The notes below the pieces were generated by a model, which was not told the DNA's origin, made no database searches, and worked only from the letters and a program-made list of their open reading frames with translations. Of a stretch of 64,000 bases of DNA, positions 16,578 through 25,767 are shown piece by piece. The position numbers and the translations under genes are program-made. Numbering within the stretch: the first letter of the stretch is position 1; each line of letters starts with the position of its first letter. The stretch is from Sphingomonas sp. A2-49. Lineage in GTDB: Bacteria; Pseudomonadota; Alphaproteobacteria; Sphingomonadales; Sphingomonadaceae. The stretch lies in NCBI RefSeq assembly GCF_025548555.1, contig NZ_JAJLPA010000012.1:25938-89937 (forward strand), read 5' to 3'.

Positions 16578-18077
16578 GTGAACGAGGCGATGCGCGCCGC
16601 GGCGATCGACACCTACGACCTCGAATCGCTGCGCAACGGCACCGCGCTGAAACGGATCACCGATTTCGCGGCGGCGCTGTGCGATGCGCCGATCGCGCTG
16701 GTCAGCCTGGTCGAGGAAACGCGCCAGACGTTCATCTCGCGCACCGGCCTCGATGCCGAGGAAACGTCGCGCGAGACCTCGTTCTGCGCGCATGCGATGC
16801 TCGGCGACCAGGTCATGGTGGTGCCCGACGCGACGCGCGATCCGCGGTTCGTCGACAATGCGCTGGTGACGGGCGAGATGCACGTCCGCTTCTATGCGGG
16901 TGCCCCCCTGATCTCGGACGACGGCATCCCGCTGGGATCCCTGTGCGTGATCGACACGCGGCCGCGCGCGGGGCTGACGCCGGTCCAGATGCAGGGATTG
17001 GCGACGCTCGCCGACAACGTCATGGCGCGGCTGCGCGACAGCCGCGACGCCGCCGCGTGGCGCGCGGCCGAGCGCGACACCCGCCGCCGGCTGTCCGACA
17101 GCGAGGACCGGTTCCGCACCCTCGCCGACACGATGCCGCAGATGGTCTGGTCGACCCTGCCCGACGGCTATCACGATTATTACAACGCCCGCTGGTACGA
17201 ATTCACCGGCACGCCGCAGGGATCGACCGACGGCGAAGGCTGGAACGACGTGTTCCATCCGGAGGATCAGGCGCGCGCATGGGAGGTGTGGCGCCGGTCG
17301 CTGACCACCGGCGAACCCTATCAGATCGAATATCGGTTGCGCCATTTCGACGGCACCTATCGCTGGGTGCTCGGCCGCGCGCTGCCGATCCGCGACACCG
17401 CCGGACAGATCACCCGCTGGTTCGGCACCTGCACCGACATCCACGAACAGAAGCTGGCGCTGCACGAGCGCGAGGTCATCAGCCAGGAACTGTCGCACCG
17501 GATCAAGAACATCTTTTCGGTGATCTCCGGGCTCATATCGTTCGCGGCGCGCAGCCGGCCGGACTTCGCGCCGGTCGCGTCGGACCTGCGCCAGCGGATC
17601 ACCGCGCTGGGGCGCGCGCACGACTTCGTGCGGCCGCACAGCCCGACATCGCGCCCCTCGGCGCAGCAGGACAGTCTGCAGGGGCTGCTGGGCGAATTGT
17701 TCGAACCCTATCGCCGCAGCGATCGCCAGCCGATCACGATCGCGGGCGACGAGATCGCGATCGACGACCGGTCGGCGACGCCGCTGGCGCTGCTGTTCCA
17801 CGAACTGGCGACCAACGCGACCAAATATGGCGCGCTGTCGACCGACGACGGGGCGGTGGACGTGACGATCACGCGCGAGGCGGACCATGTCACGCTGCAC
17901 TGGGCGGAACGCAACGGCCCCCGTGTCGTCGAGCCGACCGGGCCGCAGGGGTTCGGCAGCCAGCTGATCGAATTGTCGGCGGTCCGCCAGCTCGGCGGAT
18001 CGGTCCACCGCGCGTGGCGGTCGGAGGGGCTGGCGATGACGGTCCGGGTGCCGCTCGCCGCGTTCAGCCGCGCCTAA
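16578..18077 (+). CDS. GAF-PAS sensor histidine kinase of the HWE family
   Basis: 499 residues with no membrane helix, so a cytosolic sensor. Domains in order: GAF (about 10-150), PAS with PAC (about 180-300), and an HWE dimerisation and ATPase module. The phosphorylation site is His307 in ELSHRIKN; HELATNATKYGALS and the WAE of LHWAERNG define the HWE subgroup. In alphaproteobacteria such kinases feed single-receiver proteins and the PhyR/EcfG general stress response. The stop overlaps the stop of the convergent receiver gene, its obvious candidate partner. The GTG start is uncertain; the frame is open further upstream into ssb. Confidence 0.88.
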   Translation: MNEAMRAAAIDTYDLESLRNGTALKRITDFAAALCDAPIALVSLVEETRQTFISRTGLDAEETSRETSFCAHAMLGDQVMVVPDATRDPRFVDNALVTGEMHVRFYAGAPLISDDGIPLGSLCVIDTRPRAGLTPVQMQGLATLADNVMARLRDSRDAAAWRAAERDTRRRLSDSEDRFRTLADTMPQMVWSTLPDGYHDYYNARWYEFTGTPQGSTDGEGWNDVFHPEDQARAWEVWRRSLTTGEPYQIEYRLRHFDGTYRWVLGRALPIRDTAGQITRWFGTCTDIHEQKLALHEREVISQELSHRIKNIFSVISGLISFAARSRPDFAPVASDLRQRITALGRAHDFVRPHSPTSRPSAQQDSLQGLLGELFEPYRRSDRQPITIAGDEIAIDDRSATPLALLFHELATNATKYGALSTDDGAVDVTITREADHVTLHWAERNGPRVVEPTGPQGFGSQLIELSAVRQLGGSVHRAWRSEGLAMTVRVPLAAFSRA

Positions 18078-18478
18078 CTTCCCGTCGGACGGTACATCAC
18101 CACGTCGTCGTTGGCCGGCGCATCGCCGGCGCCGTCGGTCGCCATCGCCGCCGCGGCGAGGATCGCCGCCTCGCTGAACGGCTTGCGGATATAGCCGAGC
18201 GCGCAATCGCTCTCGCAGTCGATCTGCGACGGGTTGGCGGTGACGAACACGACCTTGATCCCGTAATCCTGCGCCATCCGCTGGGCGATGCTGGGGCCGG
18301 TGGCGCCGTCGCGCAGGTTGACGTCGACGAACGCAAAGCCGCACCCCGGCGCCGCCTCGATCGCGCTGGCGCTGTCCGCGGCGATCGCCGCGACCTCATA
18401 GCCCGCATCGATCAGGATCCGTTCCAGATCCAGCGCCACGAAAATCTCGTCTTCGACAATCAAAGCTGTCTTGGTCAT
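18074..18478 (-). CDS. Single-domain response regulator (receiver only)
   Basis: 134 residues made of one receiver domain and a short tail. The acidic pair E9/D10, phospho-acceptor D52 (FAFVDVNLRDG), T80 and K99 (YIRKPF) are all in place. No output domain exists, so it acts by protein contact or as a phosphate sink. Three ATG codons lie in a row; the third (18478) is favoured because GGGA then sits 6 bases upstream. It is convergent with the HWE kinase and has an EcfG-like promoter. Confidence 0.9.
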   Translation of the reverse strand: MTKTALIVEDEIFVALDLERILIDAGYEVAAIAADSASAIEAAPGCGFAFVDVNLRDGATGPSIAQRMAQDYGIKVVFVTANPSQIDCESDCALGYIRKPFSEAAILAAAAMATDGAGDAPANDDVVMYRPTGS

Positions 18479-18503
18479 CATCATTCCCGGCTTGGCCTAG
18501 CCA

Positions 18504-18541
18504 AACACAGGTTAAGTCCTTTGGTTCCGCCGGTTAACCGG
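18504..18541 (-). promoter_or_regulatory. EcfG-like promoter with adjacent palindrome
   Basis: On the minus strand GGAAC (18524-18528) is followed after 16 bases by TGTT (18504-18507). The alphaproteobacterial general-stress sigma factor EcfG recognises GGAAC-N16/17-CGTT, so one base deviates. A perfect 12-base palindrome CCGGTTAACCGG (18530-18541) lies one base upstream of the -35 and could be an activator or repressor site. The expected transcript start is about 20 bases before the receiver gene. Confidence 0.5.
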
Positions 18542-18570
18542 TTTCCGTCGACATCCGACACTTTGCCTCG

Positions 18571-19158
18571 TCACCGTTGCAGCAGGAACACGGCGTGTTG
18601 CGCCAGCAGGTTGGCCGCGGCGGAGCTGCGCTGGCGGTCGCCGGACAGGAACCAGGCGCCCTCCACCGTGACCCGCCGCTCGCGCAGGAAGGCGCGGAAA
18701 TCGTCGATCGTGACGTGGTGAATATTGGGCGTGTCGAACCATTGTTCGGGCAATTGCGGCGTCACCGGCATCCGCCCGCCCCACAGCAGCGACAATCGCA
18801 CCCGCCATTGCGCGAAATTGGGAAAGCTGACGAACGCGCGGCGGCCGATACGGAGCAGGTGATCGAGCACCACGTCGGGCGCGCGCGCGGTCTGCAACGT
18901 CTGGCTGAGGATGGCGTAATCGAAGCTACGGTCGGGATAGGCGGCGAGATCGACGTCGGCGTCGCCCTGGATCACCGACAGGCCGCGTGCCACCGCGGCG
19001 GCGACGTTGCCCGCATCGAGCTCCAGCCCCCGCGCGTCGCAGCCGCGGCGGTCGCGCAGCGCCGCCATCAGCGCGCCGTCACCGCAGCCGATGTCGAGCA
19101 CGCGGCTGCCCGATGCGACGTGGTCGGCGATAACGGCAAGATCGGGGCGCAGCGTCAT
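18571..19158 (-). CDS. metW: Methionine biosynthesis protein MetW
   Basis: 195 residues, a class I methyltransferase fold with the SAM loop SRVLDIGCGDGALM near the N-terminus, and family stretches FPNFAQWRVRL and TPNIHHVTIDDF. In many proteobacteria MetW is required together with MetX for homoserine acylation in methionine synthesis. Its start overlaps the GNAT gene by ATGA, and that gene in turn overlaps metX, so the three form one translationally coupled unit. Confidence 0.94.
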   Translation of the reverse strand: MTLRPDLAVIADHVASGSRVLDIGCGDGALMAALRDRRGCDARGLELDAGNVAAAVARGLSVIQGDADVDLAAYPDRSFDYAILSQTLQTARAPDVVLDHLLRIGRRAFVSFPNFAQWRVRLSLLWGGRMPVTPQLPEQWFDTPNIHHVTIDDFRAFLRERRVTVEGAWFLSGDRQRSSAAANLLAQHAVFLLQR

Positions 19159-19586
19159 GGCGTCGCCCGCAGCATCGCCGCGGCCTCGGGCGACAGCCGC
19201 TCCATGTAACGGTCGGGGCGCAGCGGCGGATGGAAGCCCAATGCGGCATAGACGCCGTGCGCGTCGGCGGTGACGAGCGCGATGCGGCGGATGCCCGCGT
19301 AGCGCGGATGATCGACGAACCAGCCGACCATCGCCCGCCCCAGCCCCTGCCCGCGCACCGCGGCATCGACCCAGACATCGGCGATCCAGGCGAAAGTGGC
19401 GTAATCGGTGATCGCGCGCGCATAGCCGACCTGTTCGCCGTCGCGATACGCGCCCAGGCAATGCGACCCCGCGATCGCGCGTTCGACCAGATCGCGCGCG
19501 ATGCCGGGCGACCAATAGCTCGACGCCAGCCAGCCATGGATGCGCGCGACATCGAGCCGCGTGCGGTCGTCGTCCAGCGCGATCAT
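19155..19586 (-). CDS. GNAT-family N-acetyltransferase between metX and metW
   Basis: 143 residues, a single GNAT domain with the acetyl-CoA loop [11 protein letters not shown]. The N-terminal half ([20 protein letters not shown]) resembles the family of small GNATs sometimes annotated as amino-acid acetyltransferases. It overlaps metX upstream and metW downstream by four bases each (ATGA twice). Its substrate is unknown; the coupling hints at a role around homoserine or methionine acylation, but that is inference from position. Confidence 0.87.
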   Translation of the reverse strand: MIALDDDRTRLDVARIHGWLASSYWSPGIARDLVERAIAGSHCLGAYRDGEQVGYARAITDYATFAWIADVWVDAAVRGQGLGRAMVGWFVDHPRYAGIRRIALVTADAHGVYAALGFHPPLRPDRYMERLSPEAAAMLRATP

Positions 19587-20698
19587 CGCCCGCCCTTCAG
19601 GAACCCGTCGACCACGCGGTTCATCTCCGGCGCCTCCAGCAGGAAGGCGTCGTGGCCATAGGGGCTGGAGAGTTCGACGAAGCTGACCGGTGCGCCTGCG
19701 GCGTTGAGCGCGGCGACGATGCCGCGCGATTCGATCGTCGGATACAGCCAGTCGGTGTCGAAGCTGACGAGGCAGAAGCGCGCCTGCGTCGCGCGGAAGG
19801 CGTTGGCGAGCAGCCCGCCATGTTCCTCCGCCAGATCGAAATAATCCATCGCGCGGGTGATGTAGAGATAGCTGTTGGCGTCGAACCGGTCGACGAAGCT
19901 CAGCCCCTGATGGCGCAAATAGCTCTCCACCTGGAAATCGGCGTCGAAGCCGAAGCTCTTGGCCTCCCGCGCCTGGAGCCGCCGCCCGAATTTCTCGGTC
20001 AGCCCGGCTTCGGACAGATAGGTGATGTGCGCCGCCATCCGCGCCACCGCGAGACCCGCGGCGGGCGGCTCGTCGCCGTAATAGTCGCCCTCGCGCCATT
20101 TCGGATCGGCCATGATCGCCTGGCGCCCGACCTCGTGAAAGGCGATGTTCTGCGCGGTGTGGCGCGCGGTCGAGGCGATCACCACCACCGCCGCGACGCG
20201 ATCTGGAAAGGTCGCGGGCCAGCTGAGCGCCTGCATCCCGCCCATCGATCCGCCGACCACCGCCTTCAGCCGCGCGACGCCCAGATGGTCGAGCAGCAGC
20301 GCCTGCGCGCGCACCATGTCGCGGATGGTGATGACCGGAAAGGCCATCGCCCATGGCCGGCCGGTCGCCGGATTGACGCTCGCCGGCCCCGAACTGCCCA
20401 TGCAGCTGCCCAGCACGTTGGCACAGATGACGAAATCGCGCGCCGGGTCGATCGGCCGGCCCGGCCCCACCATCCGCGTCCACCAGCCGGGCTTGCCGGT
20501 ACGCGGATGTTCGGAGGCGACGTGCTGGTCGCCGGTCAGCGCGTGGCAGATCAGGATCGCATTGCCGCCGTCGGGGGCGAGCGTGCCGTAGGTTTCGTAG
20601 GCGATGTCGACCGGCGACAGCAGCACGCCGCCGTCGAGCCGCAGCGGCCCCGGCAGCGTGACGTGGCGCGCAGTGCCGAACCGCTGATCCTCGCTCAT
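19583..20698 (-). CDS. metX: Homoserine O-acyltransferase MetX
   Basis: 371 residues, alpha/beta-hydrolase fold. The nucleophile is Ser151 in GGSMGG and the catalytic His is in [10 protein letters not shown] near the C-terminus. It acylates L-homoserine in the first committed step of methionine synthesis. The family contains both acetyl-CoA and succinyl-CoA users, and I cannot decide which applies here from the sequence alone. First gene of metX-GNAT-metW; divergent from hisC with a 61-base gap. Confidence 0.95.
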   Translation of the reverse strand: MSEDQRFGTARHVTLPGPLRLDGGVLLSPVDIAYETYGTLAPDGGNAILICHALTGDQHVASEHPRTGKPGWWTRMVGPGRPIDPARDFVICANVLGSCMGSSGPASVNPATGRPWAMAFPVITIRDMVRAQALLLDHLGVARLKAVVGGSMGGMQALSWPATFPDRVAAVVVIASTARHTAQNIAFHEVGRQAIMADPKWREGDYYGDEPPAAGLAVARMAAHITYLSEAGLTEKFGRRLQAREAKSFGFDADFQVESYLRHQGLSFVDRFDANSYLYITRAMDYFDLAEEHGGLLANAFRATQARFCLVSFDTDWLYPTIESRGIVAALNAAGAPVSFVELSSPYGHDAFLLEAPEMNRVVDGFLKGGR

Positions 20699-20759
20699 CC
20701 CGGCGGTCGCTACGGCGCTCTTCTTGTCAACGCAAGCACCGGACCGCTAAGGCCGCGGC

Positions 20760-21854
20760 ATGTCAGCACCCGCCCCCAAGCCGTGGATCCTCGGCATCGC
20801 CCCCTACGTCCCCGGCCGCGCCACCAGCGAGGACGGCCGCAAGGTCGCGAAGCTGTCGTCGAACGAAAACCCGTTCGGCACGCCCGATGCGGCGCGCGCC
20901 GCCTATCGCGACGCCGCCGGGCATCTGGAACGCTATCCCGACGCCGCCGCGGTCGACCTGCGCGCCGCGCTCGCCCGGCATTACGGGGTCGAGGCGGACC
21001 GGCTGATCTACGGCACCGGATCGGACGAGGTGCTGCACCTCGCCGCCGGCACGTTCGCCGGGCCGGGGGACGAGATCATCCACGTCCGCTACGGCTTTGC
21101 GGTCTACGAGATCGCGACCCGCCGCGTCGGTGCGACGCCGGTGGTGGTCGCCGACCGCGACTATGCGACCGACGTCGACGCCATCCTGGCGGCGGTGACG
21201 GAGCGGACGCGGATCGTCTTCGTCGCCAACCCCAACAATCCGACCGGCACCTATTCGACGCGCGAGGAGATCGCGCGGCTGCACGCCGGACTGCCGGACA
21301 CGGTGCTGCTGGTGCTCGATCAGGCCTATACCGAATATCTCGAGCCCGAGGACGACGACGGCGGGCTGGAGCTCGCCCGCACCGCGTCGAACGTGCTGGT
21401 CACGCGGACCTTTTCCAAGATCTTCGGCCTCGCCTCCGAACGCGTCGGCTGGGGCTATGCCTCGGCGGAGATCATCGGGGCGATGCACCGCATCCGCGCG
21501 CCCTTCGCGTTCAGCATCGGCGCGCAGGCCGCCGCCATCGCCGCGCTGGGCGATGCCGCCTTCGTCGAGCACAGCCGCAGCCACAACCGGACGTGGCGGG
21601 GGTGGTTCGCCGAACAGGTCGACGCGCTGCCCGGCCTGCGCGCGGTGCCGAGCAAGGCCAATTTCGTGCTGGTCCTGTTCGAAGGCGCGCTGACCGCCGA
21701 GGCCGCGTACAAGGCGCTGATGGCGGCGGGCTATGCCACTCGCTGGCTGCCCGGACAGGGCCTGCCGCACGGATTGCGCATCACGATCGGGACGGAGGCG
21801 GAGATGCGCGACGTCGCCGCCGTGCTGCGCGCCGAGGTGGAACGGGCCGGCTGA
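20760..21854 (+). CDS. hisC: Histidinol-phosphate / aromatic aminotransferase
   Basis: 364 residues, a PLP-dependent class I/II aminotransferase with the Schiff-base lysine K220 in [17 protein letters not shown], the NPNNPTG motif and the substrate loop at the N-terminus ([10 protein letters not shown]). HisC converts imidazole-acetol phosphate to histidinol phosphate and in many alphaproteobacteria also transaminates prephenate or aromatic keto acids. The one-base overlap with tyrA makes an aromatic role likely in addition to histidine synthesis. Confidence 0.93.
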   Translation: MSAPAPKPWILGIAPYVPGRATSEDGRKVAKLSSNENPFGTPDAARAAYRDAAGHLERYPDAAAVDLRAALARHYGVEADRLIYGTGSDEVLHLAAGTFAGPGDEIIHVRYGFAVYEIATRRVGATPVVVADRDYATDVDAILAAVTERTRIVFVANPNNPTGTYSTREEIARLHAGLPDTVLLVLDQAYTEYLEPEDDDGGLELARTASNVLVTRTFSKIFGLASERVGWGYASAEIIGAMHRIRAPFAFSIGAQAAAIAALGDAAFVEHSRSHNRTWRGWFAEQVDALPGLRAVPSKANFVLVLFEGALTAEAAYKALMAAGYATRWLPGQGLPHGLRITIGTEAEMRDVAAVLRAEVERAG

Positions 21855-22759
21855 TGCTGCCCTTCGCGCGCGTCACCGTCATCGGGCTGGGCCTCATCGG
21901 ATCGTCGGTGGCGCGCAGCGTGCGCGCGACCATGCCGACGGTGCGGATTACCGGCTATGACGCCGATCCGGCGGTGCGCGCGACCGCACGGCGGATCGAC
22001 CTGGCCGACGACGTCGCCGACAGCGCCGGCGCGGCGGTGATCGACGCCGACCTCGTCATGCTGTGCGTGCCGGTCGGCGCGATGGGCGCGGTCGCCGCGG
22101 AATTCGCCGACGACCTGCCCGCGGATGCGATCGTCAGCGACGTCGGCGGATCCAAGGAAAGCGTCATCGCGGCGCTGCGCGCGGTGCTGCCCGACGCGAC
22201 GATCGTCCCCGGCCATCCGGTCGCGGGCACCGAACACAGCGGCCCCGAATCGGGCTTCGCGACGCTGTTCCGCGGCCGCTGGTGCATCCTGACGCCCGAG
22301 GCCGGCACGCCGGAGGCACCGGTGGTGCGGCTGCGCAGCTTCTGGGAGACGCTGGGTGCCGCGGTCGAGATCATGACCCCGCGGCACCACGACCTGGTGC
22401 TCGCGGTCACCAGCCATGTGCCGCATCTGATCGCCTATTCGATCGTCGGCACCGCCAGCGATCTCGAAGAGGTGACGCAGTCGGAGGTCATCAAGTTCTC
22501 CGCCGGCGGCTTCCGCGACTTCACGCGCATCGCCGCGTCCGATCCGACGATGTGGCGCGACGTGTTCCTGAACAATCGCGAGGCGGTGCTGGAGATCCTC
22601 CAGCGGCTGACCGAGGACGTGACGATGCTCCAGCGCGCGATCCGCTGGGGCGACGGCGACCAGTTGTTCGACCTGTTCACCCGCACCCGCGCGATCCGCC
22701 GCTCGATCATCGAACAGGGGCAGGACGACGCCGCACCGGACTTCGGCCGCAGCCACTGA
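21854..22759 (+). CDS. tyrA: Prephenate/arogenate dehydrogenase
   Basis: 301 residues. The nucleotide-binding loop GLGLIGSS (11-18) starts the Rossmann domain, and the catalytic HPVAGTEHSG segment follows. It makes the tyrosine precursor by oxidative decarboxylation of prephenate or arogenate. The start codon overlaps the stop of hisC by one base (TGATG). It ends 15 bases before the convergent plsC gene. Which substrate or cofactor it prefers cannot be read from the sequence. Confidence 0.93.
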   Translation: MLPFARVTVIGLGLIGSSVARSVRATMPTVRITGYDADPAVRATARRIDLADDVADSAGAAVIDADLVMLCVPVGAMGAVAAEFADDLPADAIVSDVGGSKESVIAALRAVLPDATIVPGHPVAGTEHSGPESGFATLFRGRWCILTPEAGTPEAPVVRLRSFWETLGAAVEIMTPRHHDLVLAVTSHVPHLIAYSIVGTASDLEEVTQSEVIKFSAGGFRDFTRIAASDPTMWRDVFLNNREAVLEILQRLTEDVTMLQRAIRWGDGDQLFDLFTRTRAIRRSIIEQGQDDAAPDFGRSH

Positions 22760-22774
22760 CGCCGGCCGGTCCGG

Positions 22775-23464
22775 TCAGGAGGGGTGGTCGAGCACGTTGA
22801 TCGCGGCATGGACGCGCGCCTCGATCTCGGCGCGCGGCAGCCCGGCTGGGATCGGGTCGCCGATGCGGATCGTCACCACCCCCGGCCGCTTGGCGCCGTG
22901 CTTGGGCCAGACGACGCCGGTGTCGAGCGCCACCGGCACGACCGGCAGGCCGAGCGTCCGGTAGAGCCCGGCGAAGCCCGATTGCAGCGGCGGCTGCTCG
23001 CCGGGCACGACGCGCGTGCCTTCCGGGTAGATCAGGATCGATCGCCCCTCCGCGCGCAGCGCCTTGGCCGCGCGCATCATCGATCGCAGCGCGGACGCCG
23101 ACGCCTCGCGATCCGCGACGATCCCGCCATATTGCTTCGCCGCCCAGCCCCAGAACGGGATCGTGCTCAACTCTCGCTTGATGACCATCGCCGGGCCGCC
23201 GAGCAGCAGCTGCAGCTCCAGCGTCTCGAACATCGCCTGATGCTTGGCGGCGAAGAACACCGCGCCCTCGGGCGCCCGGCCCTCGACGCGCACGCGGATG
23301 CCCATGATGCGGCGATAGAGCAGCCGGTGCATGCGCGCCCAGACGTGCGCGTGCCGGATCACCGCGCGCCGGCCGAACAGCGCCGATACCGGCACCGCCA
23401 TCACGATCGGCGCCGACAGGCCGTAGAAGAGCAGGTCGAACAGCATCGTGCGCAACCGGTTCAT
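22775..23464 (-). CDS. plsC: 1-acylglycerol-3-phosphate acyltransferase
   Basis: 229 residues with an N-terminal membrane segment. The acyltransferase block I reads KHQAMFE, that is HX4E (H75, E80) where HX4D is more usual, and the glycerophosphate-binding block is YPEGTR. Such H-E variants are common in alphaproteobacterial PlsC proteins. It makes phosphatidic acid for membrane lipids. Last gene of the ftsE-ftsX-ydcF-plsC run; its start overlaps the preceding gene by ATGA. Confidence 0.93.
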   Translation of the reverse strand: MNRLRTMLFDLLFYGLSAPIVMAVPVSALFGRRAVIRHAHVWARMHRLLYRRIMGIRVRVEGRAPEGAVFFAAKHQAMFETLELQLLLGGPAMVIKRELSTIPFWGWAAKQYGGIVADREASASALRSMMRAAKALRAEGRSILIYPEGTRVVPGEQPPLQSGFAGLYRTLGLPVVPVALDTGVVWPKHGAKRPGVVTIRIGDPIPAGLPRAEIEARVHAAINVLDHPS

Positions 23465-23994
23465 GCGCCCACTCCCAGCCACAGCGCGACGCGGCGCAGC
23501 AGCAGCTTGTTGTATTCGTTGACGAGCGTGCCGAGACGCGGCGTGCTCTGGACGCCGTCGCCCAGCACCAGCACGCCCGGCCCCATCGCCGCGGCCAGTT
23601 CCATCCGCGCCCGCGGTACGTGCCAGTCGGAGGTGACGAGGCGGACGCTGCGATAGCCGTGGGTCTTGACCCAGGCCGCCGATTCCTCGGCATTGGAACG
23701 CGTGTCGACCGCATCCGCGCCGAGGTCGATGCAGCAGGCGAACAGGGCGGGCGGCGTGCGATATTCGCGCGCCAGGTCGATCGGCCGCACGCCCGGCGCG
23801 ACGCCGGTCACCAGCATCCGCCGCCCCTGCCGCGCGCGCAGCAGCGCGATGCCGCGGTCGATCCGCCCCGCGCCCCCGGTCGGCACCACGATCGCATCGG
23901 TGGTGTTGCCCTCCAGCGGTCCCGGCAGCATCAGCATGAACGCCGCAAAGCCGAGGCACCAGCCGAGCGCCACGACGCCGAGCAGCCGCGTCAT
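23461..23994 (-). CDS. YdcF/ElyC-like DUF218 protein
   Basis: 177 residues. One N-terminal membrane helix (about 4-24) precedes a DUF218 domain with TDAIVVPTGGAGR, DTRSNAEESA and LVTSDWHVPRA. DUF218 proteins such as ElyC are linked to cell-envelope and peptidoglycan precursor homeostasis in Escherichia coli. It lies between ftsX and plsC with overlaps of one and four bases. The combination fits an envelope assembly operon, though its reaction is unknown. Confidence 0.85.
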   Translation of the reverse strand: MTRLLGVVALGWCLGFAAFMLMLPGPLEGNTTDAIVVPTGGAGRIDRGIALLRARQGRRMLVTGVAPGVRPIDLAREYRTPPALFACCIDLGADAVDTRSNAEESAAWVKTHGYRSVRLVTSDWHVPRARMELAAAMGPGVLVLGDGVQSTPRLGTLVNEYNKLLLRRVALWLGVGA

Positions 23995-24863
23995 CACAGC
24001 GACCGCCGCAGCGCACCGACCACGGTCGTCCGCGCCGCCAGCGTCGCCAGCAGCACGAACCCGGGCGGCAGCAGCACCAGGATCACCCAGTCGCCCGCCG
24101 CCAGCGTGATCCCGCCCAGCAGCTCCGATCCCAGCGCGCCGAGCTTGCCGCCGAGGAAGACGAGCACCGCCAGCGCCGCCGCGCCGCCGGCGACACCGCC
24201 CAGCGCGGCGTCGAGCGCGATCCGGCGCTGGAACAGTCGCGCGACCTGGACGTCGGTGGAGCCGAGCATGTGCATCACTTCGATCGTCGCGCGGTGCGTG
24301 TCCAGCCCGGCCCGCGCGGCGAGCATCACCACCGCCGCGGTCGCGGCGAGCATCAGCGCGACCAGCGCCAGCGCCAGCCACGTCAGCGTGTCGAGAAAGC
24401 CGCTGACCGGCGACATCCAGCGCTGGTGCCGGTCGACGCGTGCCGACGTGCTCAGCCGCCGCACCGCGGCGATCACCGGCGCGGGATCGGCATCCGCCGC
24501 CAGATCGACGTCGATCATCGCCGGCACCGGCAGGTCGGCGTCGGCGCCCGCGCTGCCCAGCCACGGCTCGAGCAGCCGGGCCAGTTCGGCGCGGTTCACC
24601 GCGCCCGCGTGGCGGACCGCGGGCAGCCGGCGCAGCACGACGAGCGTCCGTGCCGCCAGCGCGTCGCGCGTCGCGGGATCGCCCGCGACCAGCTGCACCG
24701 TCAGCCGCCCGGCGAGCTGTCGTTCCAGCGCGCGCGCCGATTGCCGCGTGCCGAGCCCCAGCGCTGCGGCGAGCAACGTCAGGAACAGCATGATCGCCAT
24801 GACCCACGTCATCGCGCGCAGCCCGCCCGCCTCGTCCAGCACGCGCCGGTCCGCGCCGCTCAT
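23994..24863 (-). CDS. ftsX: Cell division protein FtsX
   Basis: 289 residues with a short N-terminal cytosolic part, one membrane helix (about 23-43), a periplasmic domain and three C-terminal helices, the FtsX plan. The complex with FtsE transmits ATP hydrolysis across the membrane to activate peptidoglycan hydrolases at the septum. An earlier ATG at 24881 overlaps ftsE; 24863 is preferred because TGAGGA lies 8 bases upstream. Confidence 0.87.
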   Translation of the reverse strand: MSGADRRVLDEAGGLRAMTWVMAIMLFLTLLAAALGLGTRQSARALERQLAGRLTVQLVAGDPATRDALAARTLVVLRRLPAVRHAGAVNRAELARLLEPWLGSAGADADLPVPAMIDVDLAADADPAPVIAAVRRLSTSARVDRHQRWMSPVSGFLDTLTWLALALVALMLAATAAVVMLAARAGLDTHRATIEVMHMLGSTDVQVARLFQRRIALDAALGGVAGGAAALAVLVFLGGKLGALGSELLGGITLAAGDWVILVLLPPGFVLLATLAARTTVVGALRRSL

Positions 24864-24873
24864 GCCGGCGTCC

Positions 24874-25584
24874 TCATGCATGCCCCCGCGCGGACGGCGG
24901 ATAGCGCAGCACGCCGGTCGGATCGTGCAGTCGCCCCTTGTCGAGGCGCATCATCTGGGCGCCCTGCACCCGGCCGAGCAGCTGGAGGTCGTGCGTCGCG
25001 ACGACCACGGTGGTGCCGAGCTTGTTGAGCGATTCGAACAGGTGGATCAGCCGGTCCGCCATGTCGGCATCGACGTTGCCGGTCGGTTCGTCCGCGACCA
25101 GCACCTCGGGCCGGCCGATCACCGCGCGCGCGATCGCGACGCGCTGCTGCTCGCCGCCCGACAGCGTCGCGGGTCGCGCGTGCGCGCGCTCCGCCAGCCC
25201 GACCCAGGCGAGCATCTCGCGCACCGGCTGTTCGATATCGCTGTCCGACACGCCCGCGACGCGCAGCGGCAGCGCGATATTGTCCCACGCCGACAGGTGG
25301 GGGACGAGGCGGAAGTCCTGGAACACCACGCCGATGCGGCGGCGGAACCCGGGCAGGCGGCTGCGCGGCATCGTCACCGCATCCTCGCCGAACAGGCGGA
25401 TGATCCCGCGGCTCGGCCGCTGCGCGAGGTAGAGCAGCTTCAGCAGCGACGTCTTGCCCGCCCCGCTCGCGCCGGTGAGAAAGTAGAAGGCGCCGCTGCC
25501 CAGCGTGAAACTGATGTCGGACAGCGTTTCCTCGCCGGTGCCGTAGCGCAGCCCAACATTCTCGAACTGGACGATATTTGCCAT
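24874..25584 (-). CDS. ftsE: Cell division ATP-binding protein FtsE
   Basis: 236 residues: Walker A GASGAGKT (38-45), Q-loop VVFQDFRLV, signature LSGGEQQR, Walker B VLVADEPTGNVD, and H-loop ATHDL. It is the ATPase partner of FtsX. The start (MANIVQFENVGLRYG) matches family starts. It is the first gene of the operon and is divergent from the zinc-ribbon protein, with 183 bases between them. Confidence 0.95.
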   Translation of the reverse strand: MANIVQFENVGLRYGTGEETLSDISFTLGSGAFYFLTGASGAGKTSLLKLLYLAQRPSRGIIRLFGEDAVTMPRSRLPGFRRRIGVVFQDFRLVPHLSAWDNIALPLRVAGVSDSDIEQPVREMLAWVGLAERAHARPATLSGGEQQRVAIARAVIGRPEVLVADEPTGNVDADMADRLIHLFESLNKLGTTVVVATHDLQLLGRVQGAQMMRLDKGRLHDPTGVLRYPPSARGHA

Positions 25585-25767
25585 GCGCCTGGCCGCGACC
25601 GCTCCCGTCGAGGCGTGGCGCCGGCGCTGCGCCGGCACGATCCGGCCTCGCCCGATGCCTTCGCATGGGCGGGGCGCGGCTTCAAGCTTGCCACGCGGGC
25701 GGGGTACGTGCTTAGAATCGTTACTGCCGCGGTCATCGTTCCGCGTCCCTGCCGTGAAGCCTTGCGC

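Noticed and set aside
16182..18344. 720-codon minus-strand frame opposite ssb and the HWE kinase
   Set aside because: Proline- and arginine-rich shadow; the kinase domains lie on the plus strand.
20699..20759. Possible SAM riboswitch in front of metX
   Set aside because: The metX-hisC gap is only 61 bases and shows no SAM-II-like pseudoknot or conserved core.
19652..22759. 1035-codon plus-strand frame running into tyrA
   Set aside because: Only the tyrA part is a real protein; the preceding part mirrors metX and hisC.
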